DNA of 64,000 bases from Triops longicaudatus (lineage: Eukaryota > Arthropoda > Branchiopoda > Notostraca > Triopsidae), in the NCBI GenBank assembly GCA_022885665.1, contig JAGQDJ010000004.1, forward strand, positions 186,001-250,000. The letters are read 5' to 3'. The translations under genes were made by a program, and so were the position numbers. This document shows, in pieces, positions 1-10,593 of the stretch. Each line of letters begins with the position of its first letter. Position 1 is the stretch's first letter. The notes beneath the pieces were generated by a model. That model made no database searches, was not told the origin of the DNA, and worked only from the letters and a program-made list of their open reading frames with translations.

Positions 1-272
1 AAGGCTAACCCTTGTTCTACCAACCTAGAAACTTCAAGCGTTGATCTCAAGGAAATGCAAAGAAAGTGTGTGAACTTGGTATAATATGTACTTGACACAA
101 AAATCGTACAAGATATAGACCTGGCATATACTATCACATGACTAAAATGGAGCACAAACTCATAGAAAAAATTGACATGTTTTTTACATCGATGTCCTGC
201 ACCAAAAAACTGGGAGAAGGGAACATTTCCGTTCCCATGAGTTACAACTGAAACGAGCAAAATGACCTGCAT

Positions 273-2336
273 CTAATATTGCGGGGCGTACGCAACAGGT
301 TGAGGATATTTCGCCTCACCTTCATAAGTCACAATTGGATGGTAACCCCAGTCGTCAACGACATAACTAACCTTCTGGAGGCGACCATCGGGCAGATTCA
401 CGTAATAAGATCCCTTGGTAATGTACCCATCAGCGTCTTCGGCGTGACCGAAGTAGTTACCAGCGTAATCGTCTTTAACTTCATAAGCGAAGCTGTAAGG
501 CATTCCAGGACCCTATGTAAAATAGTACAAACGTTAGCAAACATTAATACATTGAATGCGAAGTATGCATACCTTAGGTTGAGCATGAGCGTGTCCTTCA
601 TGTTTGCCATGATGATCGTGAGCACCATGAGACACTACGGGTGAGGGTATGGGAGCAGGCAAGGGGACAGGCAAAGAGACAGGTTTGCCCACTAAGCCGC
701 TGCCTCCATGGGACACTACAGCAGGGGCGAAAGAAGGTCCAGCCTGGATAGGTTGAACAGGTCTAGGGGGCAGGGGTAAGGGCGTGATGGTGCTAGTCGG
801 GTATTGCAGAGGTGGCTGTACGGTGACAATCTCAACAGGGGCCGGTGGTGGAACAGGTAGAGGTGTCGAAGAGACATAGATTTCAGGCACGGAAGCAGGA
901 ATGCGAACAGGTTCAGGTTGACGGAGATAAATGGGATCAAGTGCCGGATTCTCAGGTAGGCGAACAGGCGGGAGATTGGGGGCTACTGGAGTGTATACGG
1001 GTGCTGCAACAGGCTTGTTAACGAGAACTGGTGGCAATTTGGGTGCTATGGGTGCGGCAGTGGAAGAGTACGCCGGAGCAACGGTGGACGATACGACAGG
1101 TGGGACAGGGGTTGAGGCATAAGAGGGCTTAGGTGGAAGGTACTCAAGGTTGGGAAGAGGGGGAGGCGCGACGGAAGACGTCGGGACGTACACGGGTACT
1201 TTAGAATCCTCTACAGGTTTTATTTCCTTGTATGAAGGGGTGGAACTGTCGTAGGAGGTGACAGGAGCTGTAACTTGTACAGGTTTATATGTAGTGACGG
1301 CCGCTGCAGGTTTGTACGAAGAAACGACGGGAGGTGCTACAGTACTGACGTAGGGAGGAGGGGCGGGGGTAGTAGGGTAGACGGCGGTAAGGGCAGGTAC
1401 AGGCGTGTAAGATGGAGTGGTAGAGTAGGCAGCACTGTAGGTTGGTTTGGTGGCTGAGATTACAGGCGTGGCTGGTCGTTCCACGTAGACGGGCTTAATT
1501 GGAGAAATTGCCGGTTTGGCATAGGGTGCTTCGCCATAACCACTTTCACCGCGCAGAGAGGTGCCAACAGGAGCGACCAGTCCTGCATAAACTGGATTCT
1601 TGACAGGTACAGGCGTGACGGGTCGAAGAGCACCACCACCCTTAAGTTGGCTCACACCGTACGCTGAATTAATGCCAACGTTAACTTGAGTACCGTAACC
1701 GCTAATAGGAGCATGTCCATAACCAGCAGTTTGTGGGACATAATTTGACGGCCGGTAACCGTTAGTTACAGGTCCTGCACCGTAAGCTGATACAGCAGCA
1801 GCGTGAACAGGAGCTGCTGGATAGTAGACGGGGGCACGTTGGTAAGGTGCGGAGCTTAAGGCGGGAGCGTAGGACACAGGCAGTTGAGGCTGAGCGTAAG
1901 AAATTCCGATGTCTGGCTCAGGAACTGCTCCGTAACGAGATGCGAAGGCGGACTGTCCCGCTACGGGAAAAGCTTTGGCGATGGAGTGCGAACGCTCTTC
2001 TTTGGCCGATGGTTTGCTTGAGACAGCTAAACTGTCGCTGAGCTTCTGTTCAAGAGTGTCCGGGGCCAAATAGGCAGCTTTACCTACTTTGGAAGCGGAA
2101 TTCTTCACTTCCGAGGACGAAGCTTCTGACTGAGCACCGAGATTGGGTTCAATTGCTTTGGCAACTTGGGGACCAGGCTCGGATTTGGCTAGAGCATCTA
2201 AAGAAGATGCTGCTGTGGTCCCCGCACTTACAAGCCATAACGAAGCCACAGTGACTACCTATAAAACAGAAACATTTTAAAATGACATGTTGTAAAATGT
2301 TAAGCGAGGGAATATTACAAGTGTAAAAGCCTTCAT
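273..2336 (-). CDS. RR-domain cuticle protein, long proline-rich form (3 exons)
   Basis: A secreted structural protein of the chitinous cuticle. The coding exons are 2319-2336, 573-2258 and 273-512; all introns are phase 0 and total length is about 647 residues. The first exon gives MKAFTL, which joins VVTVASLWLVSA to form a clear signal peptide; the internal GTG at 2249 is not the start. The long second exon is rich in Pro, Ala, Tyr, Val and Ser (many YxP, AAP and STxAP motifs) and ends in a His-rich stretch (HDHHGKHEGHAHA). The third exon holds the Rebers-Riddiford chitin-binding domain, residues about 574-638, with GSYYVNLPDGRLQKVSY, GYHP and YEGEAKYP. The RR fold binds chitin; the linker is probably disordered. 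The gene faces away from the next cuticle gene, leaving about 2.1 kb between their TATA boxes. The family is certain; RR-1/RR-2 subclass is not assigned. Confidence 0.93.
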
Positions 2337-2403
2337 TGCTCTGTTAGCTGCTGTCGGGATGATGCTTGAGAGTCGAATGAAGTTTGCCAGCGACGTATTC
2401 ATC

Positions 2404-2410
2404 TTATATA
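2404..2410 (-). promoter_or_regulatory. TATA box of the minus-strand cuticle gene
   Basis: TATATAA on the minus strand, about 30 bases upstream of a TCATTC initiator-like sequence near 2375-2380 and about 70 bases upstream of the start codon at 2336. The spacing is what a TATA-driven arthropod cuticle gene would show. Inferred from sequence only. Confidence 0.6.
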
Positions 2411-2419
2411 GGTGGGTCA

Positions 2420-4500
2420 ACTATTTTTCACAGGTCTTCGCCGGATTGAGAGAGGGAAATTGTTGGGTTAGTGCAGTAGCCACGTCCAGTGCACCTGGGC
2501 CAAACCTCCTTGGTGAACGAGAGAATGAGAAAACTTGGCATGCTTGGCTTTTTGTCATCTCCTTCTAGCATTCAACAAAAGTGTAACACCTTTGTTGCCT
2601 AAGAACGAAGGGTGCGAAAGTCTGGAAGTTCTGGAGTACCTTCGTGCAGGAGAAAGGAGTTCCGCGGTCAGGGGATAAAAAACGCTCCTTCAGGATTTCA
2701 ATTGCCCTCTGAGAAGAAAGTTCAAGCTGCCAAACTGGAGTAGCCGGAGCTTTTCAAACCCAACATAGTCAATAGCACCTTGAGCCTAAGAGAATAGAAG
2801 ACTCTCTCGAGATAACGCTACAATTACATTACCCACAAAACCGGTTTGGGAGATTTACTCGTTCAGTCTTGGGAGGAAAAAAAAAAGAAAACATGTCAGC
2901 TTCAGTAAACCGTATCATTTAAATCATAACTTGGAAAATTTTTTCTCTCTTTAAGCCACAAAGCCACGCCTAGTTATATCAAGGTATGGTACATAAATTA
3001 CGCCTCGGAATCTCACTTTCGGACTTGGAAGAGAGACAAAAAAGAAACACTTTTGCGAAGTCAGTTGCTCTCGTTTAATGGTAGGGGGAAAGTTCGCATT
3101 CGTTTTCTACAAGCAAATGGCACTAGCATCGATAAGCAAGCTTTCCCACTCTCGTAGGAAGGTCTTAAAAAACCCGGAAATGCTTATTGACAACACAAGT
3201 TCTTTGTATGTTTCAGGTTCGAGATTGGAGTATTAAGTTTTGGTAGAGACCAGCTTTTGGCCCCTGGCCCTGTTGGAAAGGTAAGAGTGGTGTATCGCAA
3301 CAGAACTTGCAGGAAAAAAAAAAAAAAACTCGCTCAGTCCCGGGGTTTTCACAAGGGCTTCCCTTCAACTCAATGGCTATACATAATCTAGATAACGCCA
3401 CGTATACTTTCGTGCTTTCTTGTCGCTCTCATAGACCGCAATACTTTCTCCTGTGGATGTAAAATGTTGCATTCTAATCATTACAGCCATCTAATGCGAG
3501 CGTTCCCTTGCTGGCTTGATGTGCTTTAACAGCAAAAACGCGTAGTGTTTAAGAGCGTTGTTTTCTTCTCTTCTCATCGAAAGATGAGAACGCTTAGTCA
3601 TAGTCCTTTTCAATCGTGAATTAGACTAACTATCTCTTGGCTTTTCTTTAAGAACATGTTCAGAAAGAAGCGCCCTTGTTCACATGATTGTGTAGCACTT
3701 TGGGTGAGCCTTTTATTTTTAAGTTCTTATTCTTACTTCTCTTTTTTGTTCGCTACGAGCTACTTAGACAGTTACATTCTTCCATCTCAAATGGAGTGCC
3801 AATGTTTTACTCCCTCAATCGTATAGAAATCAATGCAGGACCATGGACATCCGAACAAGAATCTCTCTCGCAGAGCGTGACTAAGTTGGGTGAAACAAAT
3901 GCCACTACGTCCATGATTACACTGTTGGGTTAATTCCAAGGAAAATGTTACTGGAGCAACTTTCGCTTTCCCCACAATTCCTCTGCAATTTTGGATATCG
4001 AAATAAAACACGAATACACGACTTATCCTGGGGCTTTTGAAAATGTTTTAGCAGATAGAAACTTTTCCGCAATAGCATTACAAAAAGAGATTTGATAAAA
4101 GCTTTCATGTTTGCCACTCTATTTTCCCATCTAATGAAAATTGTAGCTTAGAGAGAAGAGATAACGAAGACTTGTTTCTTTATTCCATAGGAAAGTTATA
4201 GGAAACTTGTAAGAAAAATGTTATCTTGTACTGAAAAATGAAAGCTCGATTTTTCCATTTTGTCTAGCATGTAAAGTAAGTCCAATTGACAAAATGTGTA
4301 TATAGTTACGAGCGGAATTAACATTGTGACGGTCTAGTTCTTCTTTGTTCCCAAGCCTAGTTAGAATATGCGTGAAGACTCACGCGAAGGCACTATAACA
4401 TATAGCAAGCATTCACCACCGAAAGAGAAAGGACTAGATTTTGCAATCTGATTTTTGCTCCTATCCTGTGGATTCCCCCCGTAACGCCAACGCCAACCTT
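2420..4500. other. Intergenic region between divergent cuticle promoters
   Basis: No supported coding region. The short open frames here have no splice context, no recognisable domain and low-complexity translations. Because the flanking genes are transcribed away from each other, this stretch should carry their upstream control elements, but I cannot name a specific site. Short A/T homopolymer runs are present (for example near 2879-2887 and 3315-3328). Confidence 0.5.
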
Positions 4501-4511
4501 CGTGCTCATCA

Positions 4512-4520
4512 TATATAAAG
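4512..4520 (+). promoter_or_regulatory. TATA box of the Gln-rich cuticle gene
   Basis: TATATAAAG, followed by a TCAGT arthropod initiator at 4534-4538 and by the start codon at 4624. The TATA-to-initiator spacing is slightly short, so the exact transcription start is uncertain. Confidence 0.6.
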
Positions 4521-4623
4521 CTCGTAGTCATCTTCAGTACAACATCGCATTCAGCGCCTTGTCTTCCTCTAGTAAAGTGCCAGTAAAGAATTCTCCAGAT
4601 TTTGGATCAAATCCACGGAAACA

Positions 4624-5940
4624 ATGGAAGTATGTTGAGTTAAGTTTAACGGAAGAATTCAATCTTGAATAATAACTTTTATTTTCAGTCGATTCTTCGA
4701 ACCTTGCTTTATTGCTGCCTCATAGGATTTACGCTCAGTGCTCCCCAATACGCCACCCCGCAACCGAGCGTTGCTGTGCGAGGTTTGGGACAAGCCCAAG
4801 CTTATCAATCTCAACAACCAGTCCAAGTTGTCCCTAACTACCCTCAACAGTCTATCCCTCCTCCCGTACCCGTTTCCACCGTAGCACCTTATGCTAGCGG
4901 AGTTAGTGCCGTGACACCAGCGCCTCTTCAACACAACCAGCAGCCTTTGCTTCAAGTGCAACAAGCGCCGGTGCAGTTCAACCAGGCTCAGCAATACAGT
5001 GCTAGCGCTGCGGGAGCTGTAGGCGCCGCTCCATTCTCTAGCCCTGCAGTCCACTCCGGTGCTGGCTTCCAGCAACCCATCCAAGCTTACCAAGGAGGAC
5101 ATGGAAGCTCTGTAGATGATGTAAGCTCGCACGAAAAAATAAACAAACTAAATTTAACGCATTTATTCCTTTTTTATTCATTCACAGGGAAACGCTAAAT
5201 ACACTTTCAACTGGGAAGTCAATGACGAGTACAACCAGTACGGTCACACCGAAAGCCGGGAAGGCTACAAGACCACCGGTAGCTACTATGCTCGCTTGCC
5301 GGACGGCAGAACCCAAATTGTGAACTACGTTGCTGACCAAGCCGGCTACAGACCCGAGGTCAAATACGAAGGCCAAGCCATAGCCGTAGCCGCTCCTCGG
5401 CCTTTGGGTGCCGGTAATGTGCAATTCCAAGGGGCTGCCCAACAAGGTAACTACGGTGGACAAGGAGTATTGCCCTTGCAAGCTGCTGCCCCTGCCGCTC
5501 CATTTATTACTATTACTGCCCGGCCCCCCATTCACTCCCAAGCGCAAGCTGGCTATAGTGGACAAGTCGGAGGTGGCTTCCAACAAGCGGTCCATGGTGG
5601 ACAAGTTGGTGGTTTCCATGCCAGACCTCAGCAAATCCAGCAGTCGTTGCCCCAGATCGTAAACCCCGCCCTTGCCCTCCAAGGAACTCCGGCTCCTTAC
5701 TCTGGCTTGCAGAACGTGCACCAAGCCGGAGGTGCCCACCAGAATTTGCAAAATCAATTCGGAGCTCATCAGCAGAATCACGTTCAGCTGTCGGGACCAG
5801 GACCTATTCAGCAAGGTTACCAACAGCAGACCGCTTCCCACGCACAGTTCGCTCCGCAACAATTTCAGCAACAAAACCTTGGGGCCTTTCAATCGGTTAC
5901 GCCAGTAGCTCCTATTACACCTGCACAGGGAAAATATTAA
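4624..5940 (+). CDS. RR-domain cuticle protein, Gln-rich (3 exons)
   Basis: A secreted cuticle protein of about 396 residues. The coding exons are 4624-4629, 4689-5120 and 5188-5940, joined by phase-0 introns with GTATGT..TTTTCAG and GTAAGC..TTCACAG ends. Exon 1 encodes only Met-Glu; exon 2 continues with SILRTLLYCCLIGFTLSAPQ, a signal peptide cleaved near SA-PQ. The rest of exon 2 is rich in Gln, Pro, Val and Ala. The RR chitin-binding domain occupies residues about 151-210 (YTFNWEVNDEYNQYG, GSYYARLPDGRTQIVNYVAD, GYRPEVKYEGQA). A long Gln/Gly/Ala/His-rich tail follows with recurrent GGQVGG and AHQQN-like pieces. Unlike the first cuticle gene, its RR domain is central, not terminal. The minus-strand open frames over this gene are shadows. 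Confidence 0.93.
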
Positions 5941-6151
5941 TGACACGTATGCAAACGCACCAAGGATATGTCCACGTCAACATATTTACCCCTTTTCATG
6001 ACCAGTATTGCTTTAAATAGTTTAAAAGATATTTTATGCTGACCTACTTTTCGATCATTAGGGCTGGATCTCAACGTTTAACTCTGTATCTTGTGATATT
6101 CGAATCTTTCGAATTTTTCGGTGAAACAAATACACAATTGCCTTTATCACA

Positions 6152-6157
6152 ATAAAA
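6152..6157 (+). terminator. Candidate polyadenylation signal
   Basis: AATAAA about 210 bases after the stop codon of the Gln-rich cuticle gene, in AT-rich DNA. It is the first canonical hexamer on that strand that I noticed in the 3' flank. Confidence 0.45.
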
Positions 6158-6159
6158 AT

Positions 6160-8100
6160 GCACTGCTCGCATTTATTCTAGAATCAAAATGTAAGAACAC
6201 CACTACACAATTCATACATATGATTTGATAGTAACTCGGATTTGCTGCCCTATTGGGGACTGCAGATGCATGGTTAGAGATGGGGTGAGAAAAGGTACGG
6301 CGCCGAATGCTCCTGAGCATAAGGGTATGACCTAACAGACCAAGCATTCCTAAGTGGTTATATATATTACTGCTCTATGAATATCTGTAACGGCAAAGCT
6401 TATCAGATAGCCCACAACGGTACAAGGGGACACTAAAGAAAGTGCTCTATGCGAAGTAACTATCCATTAAGGAGCTATATCTAAAGTAGTTATGGTTATG
6501 AATATCATTGCACGCGAAGTGTTGTAAGGATGTTTAAAAATTGTTTTTACTGTTTTTTTTCACATATATTATTGGTGCTGTCATACCCTTTGGCACCATA
6601 CCCGCCATAATACACTGATTATTACAATATATCCAAAATGCTCACAGGATGACAATAACTCAGCTTTTATACTCTCGTTTTCGAGAGAGTTTCATACCTT
6701 CCATCTAGCGTGTAAACATTCCTTAGGCTTTTTCAGGGGATATTTTTTGGTGTAATGGGCAAAGTCAAGCGGTTCCACGGAGAAAGTCTTGCCGAAATTA
6801 TGGCCGATTGAAGCGGCTTCGGAAATAGAGCCCTGGTTCTTTAATTGAAGGCCAGAGTACCCATTTGTCAGCCGTAGGCTGCCCTTTCTTGGAGAAACCA
6901 TTTCGATTGCTATATCACTAACCCGTGCAATGAACCCCCGCCATAAAGGTGTATTTATGTTCCAATAAACTAACAGATTGCGACAATCAATTTTATCCAT
7001 TGACAGGTATTAACATTTTTCAGAAATACTGACCTGAACTTAGAAATTCCTCTCGATACATAAAATGCAATAGTCACAGGTTAGTATATAAAACTAGTGA
7101 ATCACATTCATTCATTTACTGATTAGTACATTTGTAATCCTAGCTAACTGAATCAATGTCTCGCTACGAATCGTAAAATCGATGACAATTCTCTTTTATG
7201 ATTGCTTATTTTAAAATGGTGCCGAAAACCTTGATTAAACCGGTTAAAACGAGTGTAATGTAAAATTTTTAATTAATCCAATTAAGTAATCATTTATAAG
7301 GATATATTCATGAAAGAAAGTTATATTTTCCTTTATAACATAATCGTAAGTAAGCCGTGTGCTGCTGATAACACATGCCGTGTACATGAATGCACCAAAG
7401 CGAGAACGAGCAAAAACAAAGAGAGCGTAAGAAATAAATGATCAAGTAAACAATTTAACAAAAGTAGTACAGGTGCCGGACCTCAAGCCTGAACTAGCCA
7501 CTGACATTTACAGTGCGGCTACACAAACCCACGAAGATGGAAATATTGAACGACTTGTTTCAGTTCACACACTCTTAAATAAGTAAAGGGCGTCTTCTGG
7601 TCTACAAATTTTTAACCATAAAAGGAAAACATTTAAACTTTTTTTACACGTTTCAAAACTTTCTTGAGCCACCGTAAAAATGTATACGAAAAGCAGTCAC
7701 GATCAACCAGTGTGAACGTTTCCGCCATTCACCGCCGTCTTGACCAAAAACGTACTCGTCGCTTACAGGCAAGAGATCGTTGAAACAAATGACAAAGACC
7801 TGCCCTCCAAAGAATCTAGTGCAAATTGGAGTGGCTTGCGAATTGGTATGATGCAATGACAAAAAAGGATTTACGTTAAAGGCAAAATTTTTGGCACCCG
7901 AAAAGAAGGGAAAGCGGACCATATGGAGTGCATCCAACCAGATTCCATGCACTCCACCAATTATGTCAGGTGAGACGATTGAAGAACCATGTACTTTCCA
8001 GGCCATTATCGACTGTTGGCTTTTCATGCTCTACAGCCGACGATGGAAGGCTTTAACATCTTAACAGCCTTTTCCTTCTCAGCTCTTTTCCTTGTTCCAA
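6160..8100. other. Intergenic stretch with two unrecognised minus-strand open frames
   Basis: Between the second and third cuticle genes. Two minus-strand open frames (6692-7000, about 102 codons; 7653-8027, about 124 codons) have mixed, non-repetitive composition and lie near splice-donor-like sequences, but no family is recognisable and I found no confident acceptor or full gene model. The remainder is AT-rich without visible features. These frames are discussed as a finding and are not annotated as genes. Confidence 0.35.
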
Positions 8101-8108
8101 GAAACTTG

Positions 8109-8116
8109 TATAAAAG
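8109..8116 (+). promoter_or_regulatory. TATA box of the Gly/Tyr-rich cuticle gene
   Basis: TATAAAAG, with a TCAGT initiator at 8142-8146 and the start codon at 8200. This is the same TATA plus TCAGT arrangement as the preceding cuticle gene. Confidence 0.7.
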
Positions 8117-8199
8117 CCGCCGGTAGCACTTGAGCAAATCATCAGTTCCATCTCCCAAGTCTTCCCTTCCAGTCCTACAATTGTCAAAAATTTACTAAC

Positions 8200-8743
8200 A
8201 TGGCTTTCAGTGTAAGAAACTTACTTCATAGTAATGATAATTTACGAAGTCTTCCTAATTCTTCAAATTGCAGATCATTCTCTTGGCTTGCTTGGTTGCC
8301 ACCGCTTTGGCTAGGCCCAACGATGCCTACGGAGCCGGAGGTTATTCCTCGGGAGGCAGCTCTGTCGGAGGCTATAAGGGAGGCGTAAGTCAACACCCAT
8401 CCATCACATTCATTTTTTCTGAAAACAATTTTCTTTACAGAACGATGCCGGCATGCCTTACAATTTCGACTGGAATGTGAATGACGGATACGGAAATAAC
8501 TACAACCACGTCCAAAAGAGTGACGGCAAGACGACCAGTGGCCAATACACCGTAGCGTTACCCGATGGCCGCGTCCAAACCGTCGTGTTTAAGGATGACG
8601 GCTACGGCTTGGTTGCTGATGTCCAGTACACCGGCGAAGCCAAATATCCTGCCCCCGCTAACTACGGCAAATCTCAATACGGAGGTGGCTCTTCCTACGC
8701 CGGAGCTGGTTCTCATGGCGGTTCTTCCTACGGTGGATACTAA
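8200..8743 (+). CDS. RR-domain cuticle protein, short Gly/Tyr-rich (3 exons)
   Basis: A small secreted cuticle protein, about 141 residues. The coding exons are 8200-8211, 8274-8384 and 8441-8743, with phase-0 introns (GTAAGA..ATTGCAG and GTAAGT..TTTACAG). Exon 1 (MAFS) joins IILLACLVATALA to make the signal peptide, followed by a Gly/Ser/Tyr-rich linker. The RR domain runs from about residue 47 to 111 (YNFDWNVNDGYGNNYNHV, SGQYTVALPDGRVQTVVF, YTGEAKYPAP). A short Gly/Ser/Tyr tail ends in SSYGGY. Exon plan and domain position match the two upstream cuticle genes, so the three are probably local paralogs. The small frame at 8565-8846 on the same strand is a shadow. Confidence 0.94.
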
Positions 8744-8869
8744 ACACCCGGACTATTCCAATACCAACTACAGTTACTATTATACTAGTGACAACTGTGT
8801 CTCTGCACTTTTTCTTGTGTATCTGATTGTACAGATGAAACATTGACTGTTTCCTGAATCTACCCACAT

Positions 8870-8875
8870 AATAAA
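8870..8875 (+). terminator. Polyadenylation signal of the short cuticle gene
   Basis: AATAAA about 127 bases downstream of the stop codon at 8743, at an ordinary distance for a short arthropod 3' UTR. Confidence 0.6.
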
Positions 8876-8889
8876 CCGAAATCGAAAAT

Positions 8890-10590
8890 AGGAAGTTTCA
8901 AGTTACCGCCAAAGAAAAGAATAATATTTGTCGACGCACTACTTCAACGGTTTTATATACAAAGAGTGTATTAGGCTACGCACAGGAAAAAATATCGGAT
9001 ACATCGCAGCATGACGTCGACCGAACGAAATCGAAAAAAGGGAGCTAAGCGAGGTTCGTAATTCTGTTTGGTTCCAAGTAGGATTCATTGCAACGAAGAT
9101 CCATTTTGTTAAGATTTAAAAAAGGGAGGGTAGGGAGACAAGTAGACGAGGGAAGCCTTAGGCAAAAATATCGAAAAAAATATCCATACAATAAAAAACA
9201 GTACGCCATACTTTGGTCCAATCGAATGTCTCATCTTGCATTGCAATAAGACCTTCCCCCACAAACCGCCCTTGCATTCTCAAATTACTCGCGATGCTGG
9301 ATTCTGAATACAAACCTAAGCTGCCAGATTTTTTTGCCCTTCATCTCCCAAAGGAATGCTAACACGTTGTTGCACACGTATTCAAACGAAATGGGGAATA
9401 TTCTGAAGAAACGCTGTCTATTCCATCTAAAAAGGTTTAAAACACTCTCCTAAGTCTGTCATCAAGAAAAGTGTACTAATAACTATAACAAACTGTGTTT
9501 GACAAACTTTCGATCTCGTGAGCAGAAAGTGTCCTTGTAAAATCCTTTTCTCCCCTTGCTTGCTACACACTATTCAAATCGAAAAGGCACGAACTATCTT
9601 TTGCGCTTGAACGCCTAGACTATGCTCAAAATGAGAAGCGACTCGTTTTACATGGATGCTTATAGTCTTCATACAAGTTCTTGTGTGTGCCCTTCTTGTA
9701 GCGTATGACGTGTGACCGCAAAATTGGTAAAAAGAGACTATTTAACTTATGTAAAAAAGTGAAGCCTAAAAAAAGAAAAATTGCGCATAAAAAAGAAGAC
9801 TGCTTTACTGAAAGCCTTAACGTGTGTACTACTTGACGTCTGGTTTTTTTGGAGTAAATGTGGAAATAGGGAGATGGGCGATTAACACAGGCTGGAAGGA
9901 GGGGGTGGGGGGTTGCGCAGCAAGAGTTACATCGATTGTTCGAGCGCAGGACGTTCACAAGTGGCATGGCAAGACATGGAGGATGGCATCGTACGGGGAA
10001 AGGTAATGATGGAACTCGAAAGGTGTTACTCTGCGTCCAAATTTGCGACAACTTGGGGATGTTAAAACTGTTTCGATTTTTATCAGTCAATGGATTCCCC
10101 TCCTTCGTAAAACAAAGCACTACAATGCTGGCAAAATTCCTCGAAGTGGGAGAGTATGACAAGGGATGGGTAGGAGGAAGGGGTTACCGTTATACAGAAT
10201 TACAATCGGCATAAGTGGTAAGAAAAAAAAAACAAAGGCTCGAAATACAGCAGGGAGTAGCAAAAGGAATGAAATCACGTTTTTCTAAAAAAATGGTACA
10301 ATATAAGACGCATCACAAAACGTTACCTAATATCCCTTTTAATTCTCTCGTATCATGTAGTTTTTTTTTTTTAAATCCCTTCGCGTTACGTTTTGCTTTC
10401 AGAAAAAAATTATCCAAGAAAAAAATCTCTTTCAAATGTGCATTGTCAGCAAACCAAGATTTCTTGCAATCTGAAATTTCCAAATATCCATCCCAAAAAA
10501 TGAATCCTATTATTTGCAACAATTGGTGGCGTATTGTCTTGTCATGGTTTTTTCCCTCTCGTTCTCCCAACAAATTCTTTGCTAATAGTG
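8890..10590. other. Intergenic / 3' flank of the Akap200-like gene
   Basis: No supported gene. The open frames on both strands around 9626-10214 overlap each other and carry low-complexity or random-looking translations. The 3' UTR of the minus-strand Akap200-like gene should occupy part of 10000-10593; an ATTAAA-type signal on the minus strand at 10338-10343 is a possible end, but weak. Confidence 0.4.
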
Positions 10591-10593
10591 CTT

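Noticed and set aside
5182..5946. 254-codon minus-strand frame over the Gln-rich cuticle gene
   Set aside because: It is the antisense shadow of the third exon, whose RR domain and splice sites are clear on the plus strand.
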